Shown: positions 19,235 through 28,400 of the stretch, piece by piece
How the letters are laid out: each line of letters opens with the position of its first letter
How positions within the stretch are numbered: the stretch's first letter is position 1
Assembly: GCA_019113305.1 (NCBI GenBank)
Contig: DXHP01000232.1
Span: forward strand, 1-33,736
Length of the DNA stretch: 33,736 bases
From: Candidatus Ignatzschineria merdigallinarum
GTDB taxonomy: Bacteria; Pseudomonadota; Gammaproteobacteria; Cardiobacteriales; Wohlfahrtiimonadaceae
Direction of reading: 5' to 3'
The notes under the pieces: generated by a model
The model's database searches: none
Told to the model about the DNA's origin: nothing
What the model saw: the letters and a program-made list of their open reading frames with translations, nothing else
Translations under genes and position numbers: made by a program

Positions 19235-19779
19235 ATCAGTTAGCAGAACTTATTCAAAATCGCCGTACAATTCATCATTTTAAATCAGATGTGGTTCCAA
19301 AAGAATTAATTGAGAAAGCACTCAAACTGTCCGTTTTCTCGCCTAATCATCATCATACACAACCTTGCCGTTTTTACCTTTTAGGCGAAAAAAGTAAAGC
19401 CAACTTTTTGGAATATGCGAAATCAGAATTTGCCACCCGTGACCCTCAAACCGCGGAGAAAAAACTCCAACGTTGGCAAGCGATTCCAGGTTGGGTTTTA
19501 GCAACTCGCAAACGTCAGGAAGATGAAAAAACCGCCCATGAAGATTATGCCACATTAAGCATTGCGCTCTATATTGTGATGCAATCCCTGATGACTGATG
19601 GGTTGGGTAGCAAATGGTCAACTGGCTCCTTACTATTTAAGAAAGATGTCTATTCTCTCTTTAATATTGATCCTGAAAAAGAAGTGATTGAAGGCATGCT
19701 TTGGTACGGATATCCTGATAAAACGCCGCTTCCTTTTCCAAAACCACAATATTCAGATTTTGTCACAGAGTTAGACTAA
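19231..19779 (+). CDS. Nitroreductase-family flavoprotein
   Basis: Small FMN-dependent nitroreductase-fold protein, 182 residues, the size of the YdjA/TdsD-like group. The N-terminal LIQNRRTIHHFK motif (about 7-18) binds FMN phosphate, and SPNHHHTQPCRFY (about 37-49) matches the usual SPSxxNxQPW/xF segment. KWSTGSLLFK near 130 and VIEGMLWYGYPD near 153 match the C-terminal flavin-contact region (usually G-x-x-x-G-x). It overlaps pepN by 4 bases and abuts ruvX (TAAATG), so the three form an operon. Substrate unknown; a quinone or nitro-compound reductase role is only a family guess. Confidence 0.87.
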   Translation: MNQLAELIQNRRTIHHFKSDVVPKELIEKALKLSVFSPNHHHTQPCRFYLLGEKSKANFLEYAKSEFATRDPQTAEKKLQRWQAIPGWVLATRKRQEDEKTAHEDYATLSIALYIVMQSLMTDGLGSKWSTGSLLFKKDVYSLFNIDPEKEVIEGMLWYGYPDKTPLPFPKPQYSDFVTELD

Positions 19780-20229
19780 ATGGTAGATTCAAAACAACCT
19801 TCTCTCGGACAATTGAAACCAGAGCAATCTTTAGAGATTGTTCTAGGTTTTGATTTTGGTACCAAAAATTTAGGGATTGCCGTTGGTAATTTGCTCACAG
19901 AAACCGCACAGCCTATTACCATCCTAAAAGTCACCAATAATCAACCACAATGGGATGAAATCCAAAAATTGATTCGGGAATGGCAACCTGACGCTTTCAT
20001 TGTCGGCATGCCATATACACAAGATGGAACAGAAACAGAGCATCTCAAAATCATTCGTAAATTCATGAATCGATTACATGGTCGCTTCGGCTTACCTGTT
20101 TACGAAATAGATGAATCTCATAGTTCAGCACTTAGTGAGCAGTTTATTAAACCTTCCCAGAAAAAGAAAAAAGGCGTTTTAGATGCTATTTCTGCCGCAA
20201 TTATCGTTGAACGATGGTTAACACAGTAA
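19780..20229 (+). CDS. ruvX: Putative Holliday junction resolvase RuvX/YqgF
   Basis: RNase H-fold nuclease family (YqgF/RuvX) implicated in pre-16S rRNA 5'-end maturation and proposed as an alternative Holliday junction resolvase. The 149-residue product shows the first catalytic aspartate in GFDFGTKNLGIAVG (about 25-38), the VGMPYTQDGTETE segment (about 75-87), the second acidic site in EIDESHSSALSE (usually DERLST, here DESHSS) and the terminal aspartate in GVLDAISAAII. A 20-residue leader before the first strand is longer than in E. coli. Its ATG directly abuts the stop of the nitroreductase gene. In many Gammaproteobacteria the partner is yqgE, which is absent here. Confidence 0.93.
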   Translation: MVDSKQPSLGQLKPEQSLEIVLGFDFGTKNLGIAVGNLLTETAQPITILKVTNNQPQWDEIQKLIREWQPDAFIVGMPYTQDGTETEHLKIIRKFMNRLHGRFGLPVYEIDESHSSALSEQFIKPSQKKKKGVLDAISAAIIVERWLTQ

Positions 20230-20308
20230 TATATCGTGCTTAATATCTTGTCGTTATCAAGATCTTGCGCTATTCTCAGACTGTATTAGCATCATAGGAC
20301 AGTCATAC

Positions 20309-21532
20309 ATGAATTCATTATTACAGTTTATTAATCGCTTTAGCCTCGTACAACAAATTTTAGTCGGTCTCTTATTAGGCGTTATTGTCGGTTTTCTTTT
20401 TCCTGACAATATTGCCCATTCCGTGGGGATTATTGGCAGCTTTTTCATCGGCGCACTAAAAGCTATTGCCCCCGTTTTAATCTTTATTCTCATTATTGCT
20501 GCTATTTCTAACTATCAGACCCAAGATAGTGGTGGCACGATGAAAAAAGTTATTCTTCTATATGTATTTGGAACTTTTTTTGCAGCATTAGTTGCGGTAT
20601 CCATTAGTTTTATTTATCCGATCACCGTACCACTAGATGTAGGAACTACTGAAGCCCGTGGTCCTGCCGATATTACGGAAGTACTTCATACGCTCTTCAT
20701 GAATATGGTCGATAACCCTATTAATGCATTAGTGAGCGCGAACTATATTGGCCTTATTTCTTGGGGAACACTTTTTGGTTTTACCTTAAGAAAATCAAAT
20801 AAAGCGACCCGTGATCTTTTTCAAGACCTTGCCGAGCTTGTTACCAATGTGATTAAAAAAGTGATTTTAATTGCGCCTTTAGGCGTTTTTGGTCTCGTTT
20901 CTGTAACGATTGCCGAAACAGGATTTGAAGGCATCAAATCATATCTACAACTTGTTGTCGTCCTCCTCATTGCAATGGCAATTGTCGCCTTTATTGTCAA
21001 TCCAGCACTCGTCTATATGATGACCCGTAAAAATCCGTATCCGCTCGTATTTACCTGTATTAAAGAGAGTGGCTTAACAGCCTTCTTTACACGAAGTTCT
21101 GCGGCTAATATCCCAGTCAATATCGAACTCAGCCGAAAACTAGGCGTTCGTGAAGAAATTTACTCTGTCTCCATTCCTTTAGGAGCAACCATTAATATGG
21201 CCGGAGCTGCTGTGACAATTACAATTTTCACATTAGCTGCCGTGCATACATTGGGGATCGAAGTCGATTTTCTCTCTGCACTACTTCTAAGTGTTTTTGC
21301 AACAGTAGGGGCTTGTGGCGCTTCAGGTGTTGCCGGTGGTTCTCTATTACTCATTCCATTGGCTTGCGCACTCTTCAATATTGACAATGATATTGCGATG
21401 CAACTTGTATTGATCGGTTATGTTGTTGGCGTTATCCAAGATTCTACAGAAACGGCTCTAAACTCCTCTACAGATGTTCTATTTACAGCAGCCGCTGATT
21501 TTGCAGCGACAAAAAAAGAGCCTAACATATAA
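20309..21532 (+). CDS. sstT: Sodium/serine-threonine symporter SstT
   Basis: Inner-membrane sodium-coupled importer of serine and threonine in the dicarboxylate/amino acid:cation symporter (DAACS) family. The 407-residue product has the expected length and many hydrophobic helices. The serine-rich re-entrant loop is in FFTRSSAANIPVN (about 254-266), followed by SIPLGATINMAGAAV (about 291-305), and the second loop AxGVAGGSLLLIP lies near 335-350; these wordings are closest to SstT rather than GltP. ATG 20309 has AGGAC about 10 bases upstream. A hairpin overlaps its stop codon. It is convergent with the LysR gene. A second DAACS gene, broken, lies at 33254. Confidence 0.94.
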   Translation: MNSLLQFINRFSLVQQILVGLLLGVIVGFLFPDNIAHSVGIIGSFFIGALKAIAPVLIFILIIAAISNYQTQDSGGTMKKVILLYVFGTFFAALVAVSISFIYPITVPLDVGTTEARGPADITEVLHTLFMNMVDNPINALVSANYIGLISWGTLFGFTLRKSNKATRDLFQDLAELVTNVIKKVILIAPLGVFGLVSVTIAETGFEGIKSYLQLVVVLLIAMAIVAFIVNPALVYMMTRKNPYPLVFTCIKESGLTAFFTRSSAANIPVNIELSRKLGVREEIYSVSIPLGATINMAGAAVTITIFTLAAVHTLGIEVDFLSALLLSVFATVGACGASGVAGGSLLLIPLACALFNIDNDIAMQLVLIGYVVGVIQDSTETALNSSTDVLFTAAADFAATKKEPNI

Positions 21533-21542
21533 TCGTTAGGCT
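21519..21542 (+). terminator. Hairpin overlapping the sstT stop
   Basis: AGCCTAAC (21519-21526) pairs with GTTAGGCT (21535-21542); the stop codon lies in the loop. The downstream tract TCTCTAC is T-poor, so it is a weak intrinsic terminator or a stability element. Confidence 0.5.
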
Positions 21543-21558
21543 TCTCTACTCTCAACTC

Positions 21559-21597
21559 CAACAATACGCTATTTTATTTTAAAGTAGCGTATTGTTG
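21559..21597 (-). terminator. Perfect 13-bp hairpin at the end of the LysR gene
   Basis: CAACAATACGCTA (21559-21571) is the exact reverse complement of 21585-21597, with the LysR stop codon in the loop. There is no clear T tract on the minus strand, but the T-rich loop and its convergent position make it a likely boundary between sstT and the LysR gene. Confidence 0.5.
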
Positions 21598-22491
21598 CAC
21601 ATCGGGTTTTTTATCAATTTTCGTCAACCAATCAAAGAATAATTTTGAACGCTGGTTCATCACTTTATTGGGTAAATGCACTAATCTCAATGGCTGATTG
21701 GCTAACGGGAACTTCGCCAAAATAGGGACTAATTTTCCAGACTGAATATGCTCATCAGCTAAATAAAGTGCGATGACCGAGATCCCTTTTCCTGCCAAAG
21801 TATACGCTAATGCCGTCTCTGAGTCTGTGACAGCAATATCATGATGCATACGAATATGTCTCAAGCCTTCATTTTTTAAAAATGCCCAAGGATAAGTTCT
21901 CCCAGTACCTACTGAAAAATAATTAATCGCTTTGTGTTTCTCTAAATCCTCTAAAGATTCAGGCGTTCCATTTCTTTCTAAATATTCAGGTGCTGCACAA
22001 CAAACAAAATGCACATCAGCTAAATGATGGGATTCTAGATCTTGATCTGAACCTTCTCCTACCTGTAAAGCAAAATCAATTGCCGACTCATTAAAATTGA
22101 CATAATGGCTATTAGTACCTAGCAAAATTTCAATATGAGGATATGCCTCTTGAAAACTTACTAGATGCGGTAATAAGTAACTTCTCGCAACTGTTGGAGA
22201 AGCTTCGATTCTCACTCTACCCGCAGGACCTTCGAAAGGCATTTTCAACTGCTCTTCCATCACTTCCATACGCTCTAAAATATCAATTACATGATGATAA
22301 TAGAGCTCTCCTTCAGCAGTTAAATCAACTCGTCTCGTCGTACGATTAAATAGTTTTACAGCTAAATGTTCTTCGAGTTGCGTAATCGCTTGGCTTACTG
22401 CCGGCCTGGTAATATCCAACTCTTCAGCTGCACGACTAAAACTCTTATGCTCGGCAACTGATCTAAAAATTCTCATGAGACGTAATGTCAT
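21574..22491 (-). CDS. LysR-family transcriptional regulator
   Basis: The 305-residue product has the N-terminal winged helix-turn-helix (about 1-60; FSRAAEELDITRPAVSQAITQL is the recognition unit) and a periplasmic-binding-protein-like effector domain (about 90-290). FNRTTRRVDLTAEG with the following GRVRIEASPT is the wording of the DmlR/CrgA-like subgroup. Start ATG 22491 has a perfect GGAGGA site about 10 bases upstream. LysR regulators usually control a divergent gene, but the neighbour upstream (ubiC) points the same way, so the target is unclear. Two near-identical TTATGCAAA(A/C)AATT boxes lie in the upstream gap and could be binding sites. Confidence 0.93.
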   Translation of the reverse strand: MTLRLMRIFRSVAEHKSFSRAAEELDITRPAVSQAITQLEEHLAVKLFNRTTRRVDLTAEGELYYHHVIDILERMEVMEEQLKMPFEGPAGRVRIEASPTVARSYLLPHLVSFQEAYPHIEILLGTNSHYVNFNESAIDFALQVGEGSDQDLESHHLADVHFVCCAAPEYLERNGTPESLEDLEKHKAINYFSVGTGRTYPWAFLKNEGLRHIRMHHDIAVTDSETALAYTLAGKGISVIALYLADEHIQSGKLVPILAKFPLANQPLRLVHLPNKVMNQRSKLFFDWLTKIDKKPDVQQYATLK

Positions 22492-22527
22492 ATCATTTCC
22501 TCCAGTAATATCCTATTACTGTCATTA

Positions 22528-22602
22528 TTATGCAAACAATTAATAAAAGCCACTTATTATTACGACATTTACATTTTTAAACAATGATTTATGCAAAAAA
22601 TT
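22528..22602. promoter_or_regulatory. Direct repeat boxes upstream of the LysR gene
   Basis: TTATGCAAACAATT (22528-22541) and TTATGCAAAAAATT (22589-22602) differ at one base in 14 and are 61 bases apart, close to six helical turns. They lie in the AT-rich 228-base gap between the LysR start and ubiC stop. A binding role is inference only. Confidence 0.35.
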
Positions 22603-22719
22603 GATTCTATAATATTTTATATTGATAGACTCTCCTAATTTTCTACTTCAAGACCATTGCAGAATAAAATGTAATATTTAAATAACGACTTAGAACCACC
22701 ATACTTTCTTGTACGATCC

Positions 22720-23283
22720 CTAAAAACCTACCACTCTTTTAACCAACTCAGGCAGATACCACTCAGTTATAAAAAGCGCTTGATTATCGATCGTAAAATA
22801 GGAGCGGCGAGCACATAAACTATCGCACTCTCCACGAAGCATCTGCCGTAATGATTGTGGCAATGTATGCAGAGGGAAAAATGCATAACTAAAATCTGAA
22901 CGTTGCAACATCTTTTCTTGAGAAAACAGACGGCGACCTAAGGATTTCGTCCCGCAATTTAGAAATGAAATCGCTTCAGACGCTTGTGGATTACAGTGAC
23001 TCTCTGCATAAATCACCGCTGCTTCTGAAAGCCTTAATGCAACTTTTCGGCAGAGGTGAATGGGTTTATTGATATCTGGTGAATCATAATCAGATGTTTC
23101 AATAAGAGACAGAATCTTCACATCAAATTGAGGATCGATCGCTTCTAACCCCTGCGTTAATGATTCAACAGTGAGCAAGGAATATAATCGATCGATCAAA
23201 TCATTCTCTTTTGCCGAACTTCTTAATCGAAGTGCCTCTAAAGAGAGCCACTCTGGTTGTGATATCACAAATTTATTCTCCAT
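22720..23283 (-). CDS. ubiC: Chorismate--pyruvate lyase UbiC
   Basis: Removes pyruvate from chorismate to give 4-hydroxybenzoate, the first committed step of ubiquinone synthesis. The 187-residue product is diverged but keeps the family's order of motifs: CRKVALR (the arginine corresponds to the REI/REVLL site), an AVIYAESHC strand, GTKSLGRRLFS (LG pocket) at about 111-121, LCARRSYF (W/ARRS), and ALFITEWYLPEL with the active-site glutamate near 174. Length is slightly above E. coli (165). ubiA, normally the next gene, is absent. The gene is 159 bases downstream of the DEAD-box helicase, whose terminator lies between them. Confidence 0.82.
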   Translation of the reverse strand: MENKFVISQPEWLSLEALRLRSSAKENDLIDRLYSLLTVESLTQGLEAIDPQFDVKILSLIETSDYDSPDINKPIHLCRKVALRLSEAAVIYAESHCNPQASEAISFLNCGTKSLGRRLFSQEKMLQRSDFSYAFFPLHTLPQSLRQMLRGECDSLCARRSYFTIDNQALFITEWYLPELVKRVVGF

Positions 23284-23390
23284 CGGTTAAATCGATTTCA
23301 ATCATCAAACATGACAATAGTTGAGAAAGATATTACTAGATTCACAAAATATTACTATAAAAATAGGCAATGTTTAAACAATGACGCAAC

Positions 23391-23419
23391 AAAAAAGAGC
23401 AGATTAACTGCTCTTTTTT
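23391..23419 (-). terminator. Terminator after the DEAD-box helicase gene
   Basis: AAAAAAGAGCAG (23391-23402) pairs perfectly with CTGCTCTTTTTT (23408-23419) around a 5-base loop. On the minus strand it ends in T6. It is 24 bases beyond the helicase stop and could work in both directions. Confidence 0.88.
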
Positions 23420-23442
23420 ATCATAAACAACATCTGTTCAAA

Positions 23443-25014
23443 TTAGTTACTTGATCGACGGCTTGGACGACCTTCTGAACGATTACCCGCGGGACGTTGT
23501 TCTCTTCTTGCTGGTCTTGCCTGACGCTCTTGACCACCTTCACGGCGCTCATTGCGACGTCCGCCTTCACGACGAGAATCTCTATTAAATTCTTGTCCAC
23601 CCTCACGACGTTCTGATCGACCACCTTCGCGGCGCTCCTCAGATCTGCCACCTTCTCGACGTCCTTCACGGCGACCACCTTCACGATCTCCACGTGGAGC
23701 GCTTGAACGACGATCATTACGACCACGACCTTGCCCACGACCTGCTCCACCGCCATTACCACGACCGCGGCCACGACCTTTTGGAGCACCGCGCATCGGT
23801 TCTTTCTTCGGCTCTAAACCTTCAATCACACTGGCTTTAATTTCAAGTTGAATGAAGTTTTCAACAGCATCTAATAAACGCTTATCCTTGAAATGAACGA
23901 AGGTAACCGCAATCCCTTCACGACCAGCACGACCCGTACGTCCAATACGATGTACATAATCTTCTGCCTGACGAGGAACTCCAAAGTTAAAGACGTGAGT
24001 AATTGTTTCAACATCAATACCACGAGCAGCAACATCCGTTGCTACTAAAATTTTTGTTTTACCGCGACGTAAATTATCTAAACAACGATTTCTCACACGT
24101 TGCTGCATTCCACCGTGCAAATAGTCAACAGACATCCCTTGCTCACGAAGTTCTTCTGCAATTTCTTCTGTATCGACTTGTGTTGGAACAAACACAACAG
24201 CTTGGTCAATCCCAGCATTCTCAAGCCAATGGAAAAGCATTTTCTTTTGATGTTCACGACCATCTGCCCAATGAAGAATCTGTGTAATATTTTTATTGAT
24301 TGTATCTTTTGGCGAAATCTCCACACGAAGCGGATGATGCATCATGCCTTCTGCTAAATGCATAACTTTCGGTGGGAATGTTGCGGAGAACATCAATGTT
24401 TGACGATTATTGATACAGCTTCTATGAAGTGTTTCAAGATCTTCTGAGAAGCCCATATCGAGCATTCTGTCAGCTTCATCGGCAATAAAGAAACTTACTT
24501 TATCAAAGCTAATCTCTTTTTGTTTATAAAGGTCAATTAAGCGACCTGGTGTTGCGACTAACAGCGTTACATTTTGTAATTCACGGATCTGACGACCATA
24601 TGGCATTCCACCCACAACAGTCGCAACACGGAAATCACGATGCGCGCCTTTTAACTGAATAGCTTCACCTGCAACTTGCAATGCAAGTTCACGGGTTGGA
24701 CACATTACAATCGCTTGCGGCTCTGGCATTGAATAACGTTGATTACGACCACGGCGATTATTACGACGCCCTTGACCTTTTTCATCACCACTCTCTTCTT
24801 CGCCAACTTCTTTCTCAGCCATAATTTGATGCAAAATTGGTAATAAGAATGCCGCTGTTTTACCGCTTCCTGTTTGGCTAGAAACCATCACATCTTGACC
24901 ACCCATAGCCATTGGAATGACTTTGGTTTGCACTTCTGTTGCTGTATCGTAGCCCATTTTTTCTACTGCTGCTAATAGAATAGGATTAAGATTTAAATCT
25001 GAAAATTTAGACAT
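23443..25014 (-). CDS. DEAD-box RNA helicase with Arg/Gly-rich tail (RhlE/SrmB-like)
   Basis: ATP-dependent RNA helicase of 523 residues. Motif Q (Q29 in TATEVQ), motif I QTGSGKT (47-53), Ia PTRELALQ (106-113), II DEAD (179-182), III SAT (210-212), V ATDVAARGID (about 325-334) and VI HRIGRTGRAG (355-364) are intact. Two features stand out. First, about 30 residues (roughly 68-98; bases 24721-24813) are inserted between motifs I and Ia: an acidic stretch (GEEESGDEKG) followed by a basic one (RRNNRRGRNQR). Second, a C-terminal tail from about 403 is built of RGRG and RREGGR-type repeats, typical of RNA-annealing tails. The tail DNA is clearly more GC-rich than its surroundings. Orthology within RhlE/SrmB/DeaD is not settled by eye. 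Confidence 0.93.
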   Translation of the reverse strand: MSKFSDLNLNPILLAAVEKMGYDTATEVQTKVIPMAMGGQDVMVSSQTGSGKTAAFLLPILHQIMAEKEVGEEESGDEKGQGRRNNRRGRNQRYSMPEPQAIVMCPTRELALQVAGEAIQLKGAHRDFRVATVVGGMPYGRQIRELQNVTLLVATPGRLIDLYKQKEISFDKVSFFIADEADRMLDMGFSEDLETLHRSCINNRQTLMFSATFPPKVMHLAEGMMHHPLRVEISPKDTINKNITQILHWADGREHQKKMLFHWLENAGIDQAVVFVPTQVDTEEIAEELREQGMSVDYLHGGMQQRVRNRCLDNLRRGKTKILVATDVAARGIDVETITHVFNFGVPRQAEDYVHRIGRTGRAGREGIAVTFVHFKDKRLLDAVENFIQLEIKASVIEGLEPKKEPMRGAPKGRGRGRGNGGGAGRGQGRGRNDRRSSAPRGDREGGRREGRREGGRSEERREGGRSERREGGQEFNRDSRREGGRRNERREGGQERQARPARREQRPAGNRSEGRPSRRSSN

Positions 25015-25459
25015 AAGTATATTGACTCCATTAAAAAATGGAATTCCTTTTATTTAATTGTAGGGGAATGCGCTTGAACATTCGGCCAAAAAATCATCGA
25101 CCGAATCTCAAATAAGTGTCAAGTACACTTATGTCATAATCTCGAATTATGAACCAACAGGGCGATGGGAAGCGCATATCATACGCCTTTTTCATTTTTT
25201 TTCAACATTATTTACATATTTGCAAGATATGTAGGCAACTTTTCATGAAAATTTTTATCACAATTAGTGATAACCATAAAACTCTTCTACCGACCTTTAA
25301 CCTACTGATTACTCACTGCCCACAAAGATTGTAGCGCAATCAATTTAAATAACCTGTAATTACAGATTTTTTCAAAGGGCTTTTCACAATCGAAAAGCCC
25401 TTTTTAAATCTCACAGCATAAGCACATAATGTAAATATCCTAAAACATTACATCTACAA
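25015..25459. other. 445-base gap between the two helicase genes
   Basis: No supportable protein gene. It must carry the promoter and leader of the DEAD-box gene (minus strand). It also contains an inverted repeat TAAGTGT (25113-25119) / ACACTTA (25125-25131), a plus-strand extended -10-like element TGTCATAAT (25132-25140), and at its far end a hairpin with its T tract on the plus strand (25374-25405). These could delimit a plus-strand small RNA of about 260 bases. A 61-codon open frame at 25149 looks non-coding. Confidence 0.4.
25374..25405 (+). terminator. Plus-strand terminator-like hairpin in the helicase gap
   Basis: AAAGGGCTTTT (25374-25384) pairs perfectly with AAAAGCCCTTT (25393-25403), with two further T on the plus strand. 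On the minus strand the stem is followed by GAAAAAATC, which is poor for terminating hrpA, so the better orientation is plus, where no annotated gene precedes it. Confidence 0.65.
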
Positions 25460-28400
25460 TTATTGATAACTACTATTTTTCATCAATAGATCAATCTCTT
25501 CCCATGTTTTATTTAGGCGTTTTTCAGATACCGTAATTTTTGTTTTCATCGGTTGTGAAAAGAATGATACGGCCATCTCCTCAATCATCCAGCGATATTC
25601 TTCGATTAATGCGAGCTTCTCTTCTCGCTTCATAAAGAAAGCTTTTGCTGTTTCATATTGCTGCCAATGCTGCTCGATGACTGCATTTTGCGTATTATCT
25701 CGATTCATATTTTGCGGGAATCGCTCCACACGTAGCTTAATCGCATCTAAAAGACGCGGTAATTCTTCCCGCCACTCTTTGGGGGTATCTGTAATAAAAT
25801 CGGCATAAATTAGACGATCTAACGCATGCTTAATACGCTTTTCTGCCACTGCACGATTCATCGGATGTAGTTCATTTAGCGCATCTCTGACCGCTTTGAA
25901 TTTTTCAAAAATCTCCACAATAAGATTGCTCAATTTTGTCGCATCAGTAACAATCTCTTTACGCATCTTATTTAAGACTGTTGCAAAATGCGCTGCATCT
26001 TGCGGCAATGCTTGTTCCAACAGCGCATCCTTAATAATCGCTCGCATCAGATCTTCTTGTAATAACACCTCATTACCAACCTGTTTAAACAATAATCGTA
26101 ATTTCCCAAACTGTGGCCACTGTTTACGAAGATATTTCACCTGCTCATTGAGCATCTTTAAAGTTAGTAGCACCAAACTATCTAAATGCTTCTCAGCAGC
26201 AATATAAGGTCTATCAAAAAGTTGTGCTTTTAATGTAACAGGCTGACCATCGACGGCTATTAATGCCGGATATCCTTTTAACTCAATACCATTACGGATA
26301 AATCGTACTTCTGATTCAATCTTCCAATCCTCCAACGTCAATGCCTGATTGATGAAAGACTGATTTTGCGAATCGCCATTATGGGGATGATCTGAACGCT
26401 CTGATAATAACTTAGAATCTTGATCTTTCTGCTGTTGAGAATTTTTTCGCTTGCTCTTTTGTCCTTTAACTTGCGAGGAATCTCGCCCAAAACTCTCCGC
26501 TAATTTTTGGAAAGCATTTTCCGCTTGTCCTCGTAATTTTTGCGTCAATGATAGAAGATCACGCCCTTCGGCAATCGTTTTACCGCCGGTATCAATCACT
26601 CGAATATTCATTCGTAAATGTTTATCAAGCACTTCTTCATTAAAGAAATGTGGCTCAATCTGAACGCCAGCACGTTTTGTTAGAAAGTCTGCAATCTGAA
26701 AATAGAGATTTCCTTCACCAAAGGCTAATTTTTCTACCATCTCTTTGGCAACATCAGGTAGCGGCACAAAATGGCGGCGCAGCGCTCTTGGCAATGAACG
26801 CATAATTTCGGTAATTTTTTCCGTCAATAATCCCGGAACAAGCCAATCTAAACGCGTTTTTTCTAACAAATTTAATGCCGCTAACGGCACCATTAATGTC
26901 ATACCATCATGCTCAGATGCTGGATCAAAGAGATAGACGGCGTTCAATTTTAATTGCCCAAAACTCACCGTTGTTGGGAATTCTTCAAGATTCAGCGCAT
27001 CATCATTTTCTAAAATATCATTTTGCGTAAAGATGAGAGAATCATTATTTTGACGATTCTTACACCATTTTTCTAATGTTGCGACAGAATAAATATTCTG
27101 CGGTAATCTCGCATTATACCACTCAAACAACTTCCACTCTTCAATGAGAATATCTCGGCGTCGGGTTTTCTCTTCCATCTCAGAGACTTGCTTAATAGTC
27201 TTTTGATTTTGACGATAAAAATGTACTCTCGTCTGTATATCGCCCTCTACTAAACCTTCCCGAATCATTAATTCTCGAGACACATCAGGCTTAATAGCTC
27301 CAAAAGAAACAATACGATTCTTGATAATTGCCAAATTAAAGATCCGCACAGTCTCATGCGCAGCCGCTTGTCCTTGCTGCTTACTCCAATGCGGCTCTGT
27401 ATACTCTTTTTTCAGCAAATGACTTCCGAGTATTTCAATCCACTCTGGATTAATTGCCGCATTCATTCGCGCATAAACTTGACTGGTTTCGACAATTTCT
27501 AGTGCCATAATCCATTTTGGTGGCTTTTTAAAGAGCGATGATCCTGGGAAAATTCTGAATTTACGACCATTAGCGCCGGCAAATAACTTATCATCGCCCT
27601 GCTCGCCAATTTGATCTAAAATTCCCACCAATATCGATTGATGAATCTGATCATGGTTAAATTTCGGGAAACAATATTCGCCTTCTTTAAAACCAGCAAC
27701 CTGATTGCTCGGATCATTTTTAGGGAAAGGATTGAGCGGCAATTTAATTTTTTGAAAAACAGCTTTTAGCTGCTGATAGAGATCAAACCATTCGCGCATA
27801 CGCATAAAATTTAAGAAATGCGCACGACTCACTTTACGCATCTGATTTTGGCTCTCATCTTGAATCTTACCTTGATACCACGCCCAGAGATTAAGCAGTG
27901 CAATAAAATCAGATTGCGGCGCTCTGAAAATACGATGTTTTTCATCAGATTGTTGCTGATATTCCAGCGGTCTTTCCCGAGGATCTTGGATAGAAAGTCC
28001 GGCAACCAATACAAGCAATTCATGACCAACGCCTTGATGTGCGCCATGAATCATCATCGCGCCAAACTTCGGATCAATAGGAATCTGCGCTAATGTTTTC
28101 CCAAGCGGCGTTAATGCACCATTATCTCGGACGGCTTTGAGCTCCTTGAGCGTTTGAAAACCCTCACGAATTTGACGCATTTCCGGCATTTCAATGAACG
28201 GAAAATGCTCCGGATTCCCCAAACGTAAATGTCCCATCTGCAAAATCACAGAAGCCAAATGCGTTCTTAAAATCTCCGGATCTAAAAACTCTGGGCGATT
28301 ATTAAAATCCTCCTCGCTATAAAGACGAATCGCGATCCCTTCCGCAACACGGCCGCAACGACCAGATCTCTGATTTGCCGCAGCTTGTGAAATCGGCTCA

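Noticed and set aside
23421-23789. 122-codon minus-strand frame under the helicase tail
   Set aside because: Val/Ala-rich product of the same GC-rich repeats read out of frame; the DEAD-box frame has all motifs and accounts for the region.
25149-25334. 61-codon plus-strand frame in the helicase gap
   Set aside because: No ribosome binding site, residue composition typical of AT-rich noncoding DNA, no family resemblance. Retained only as part of a possible noncoding RNA.
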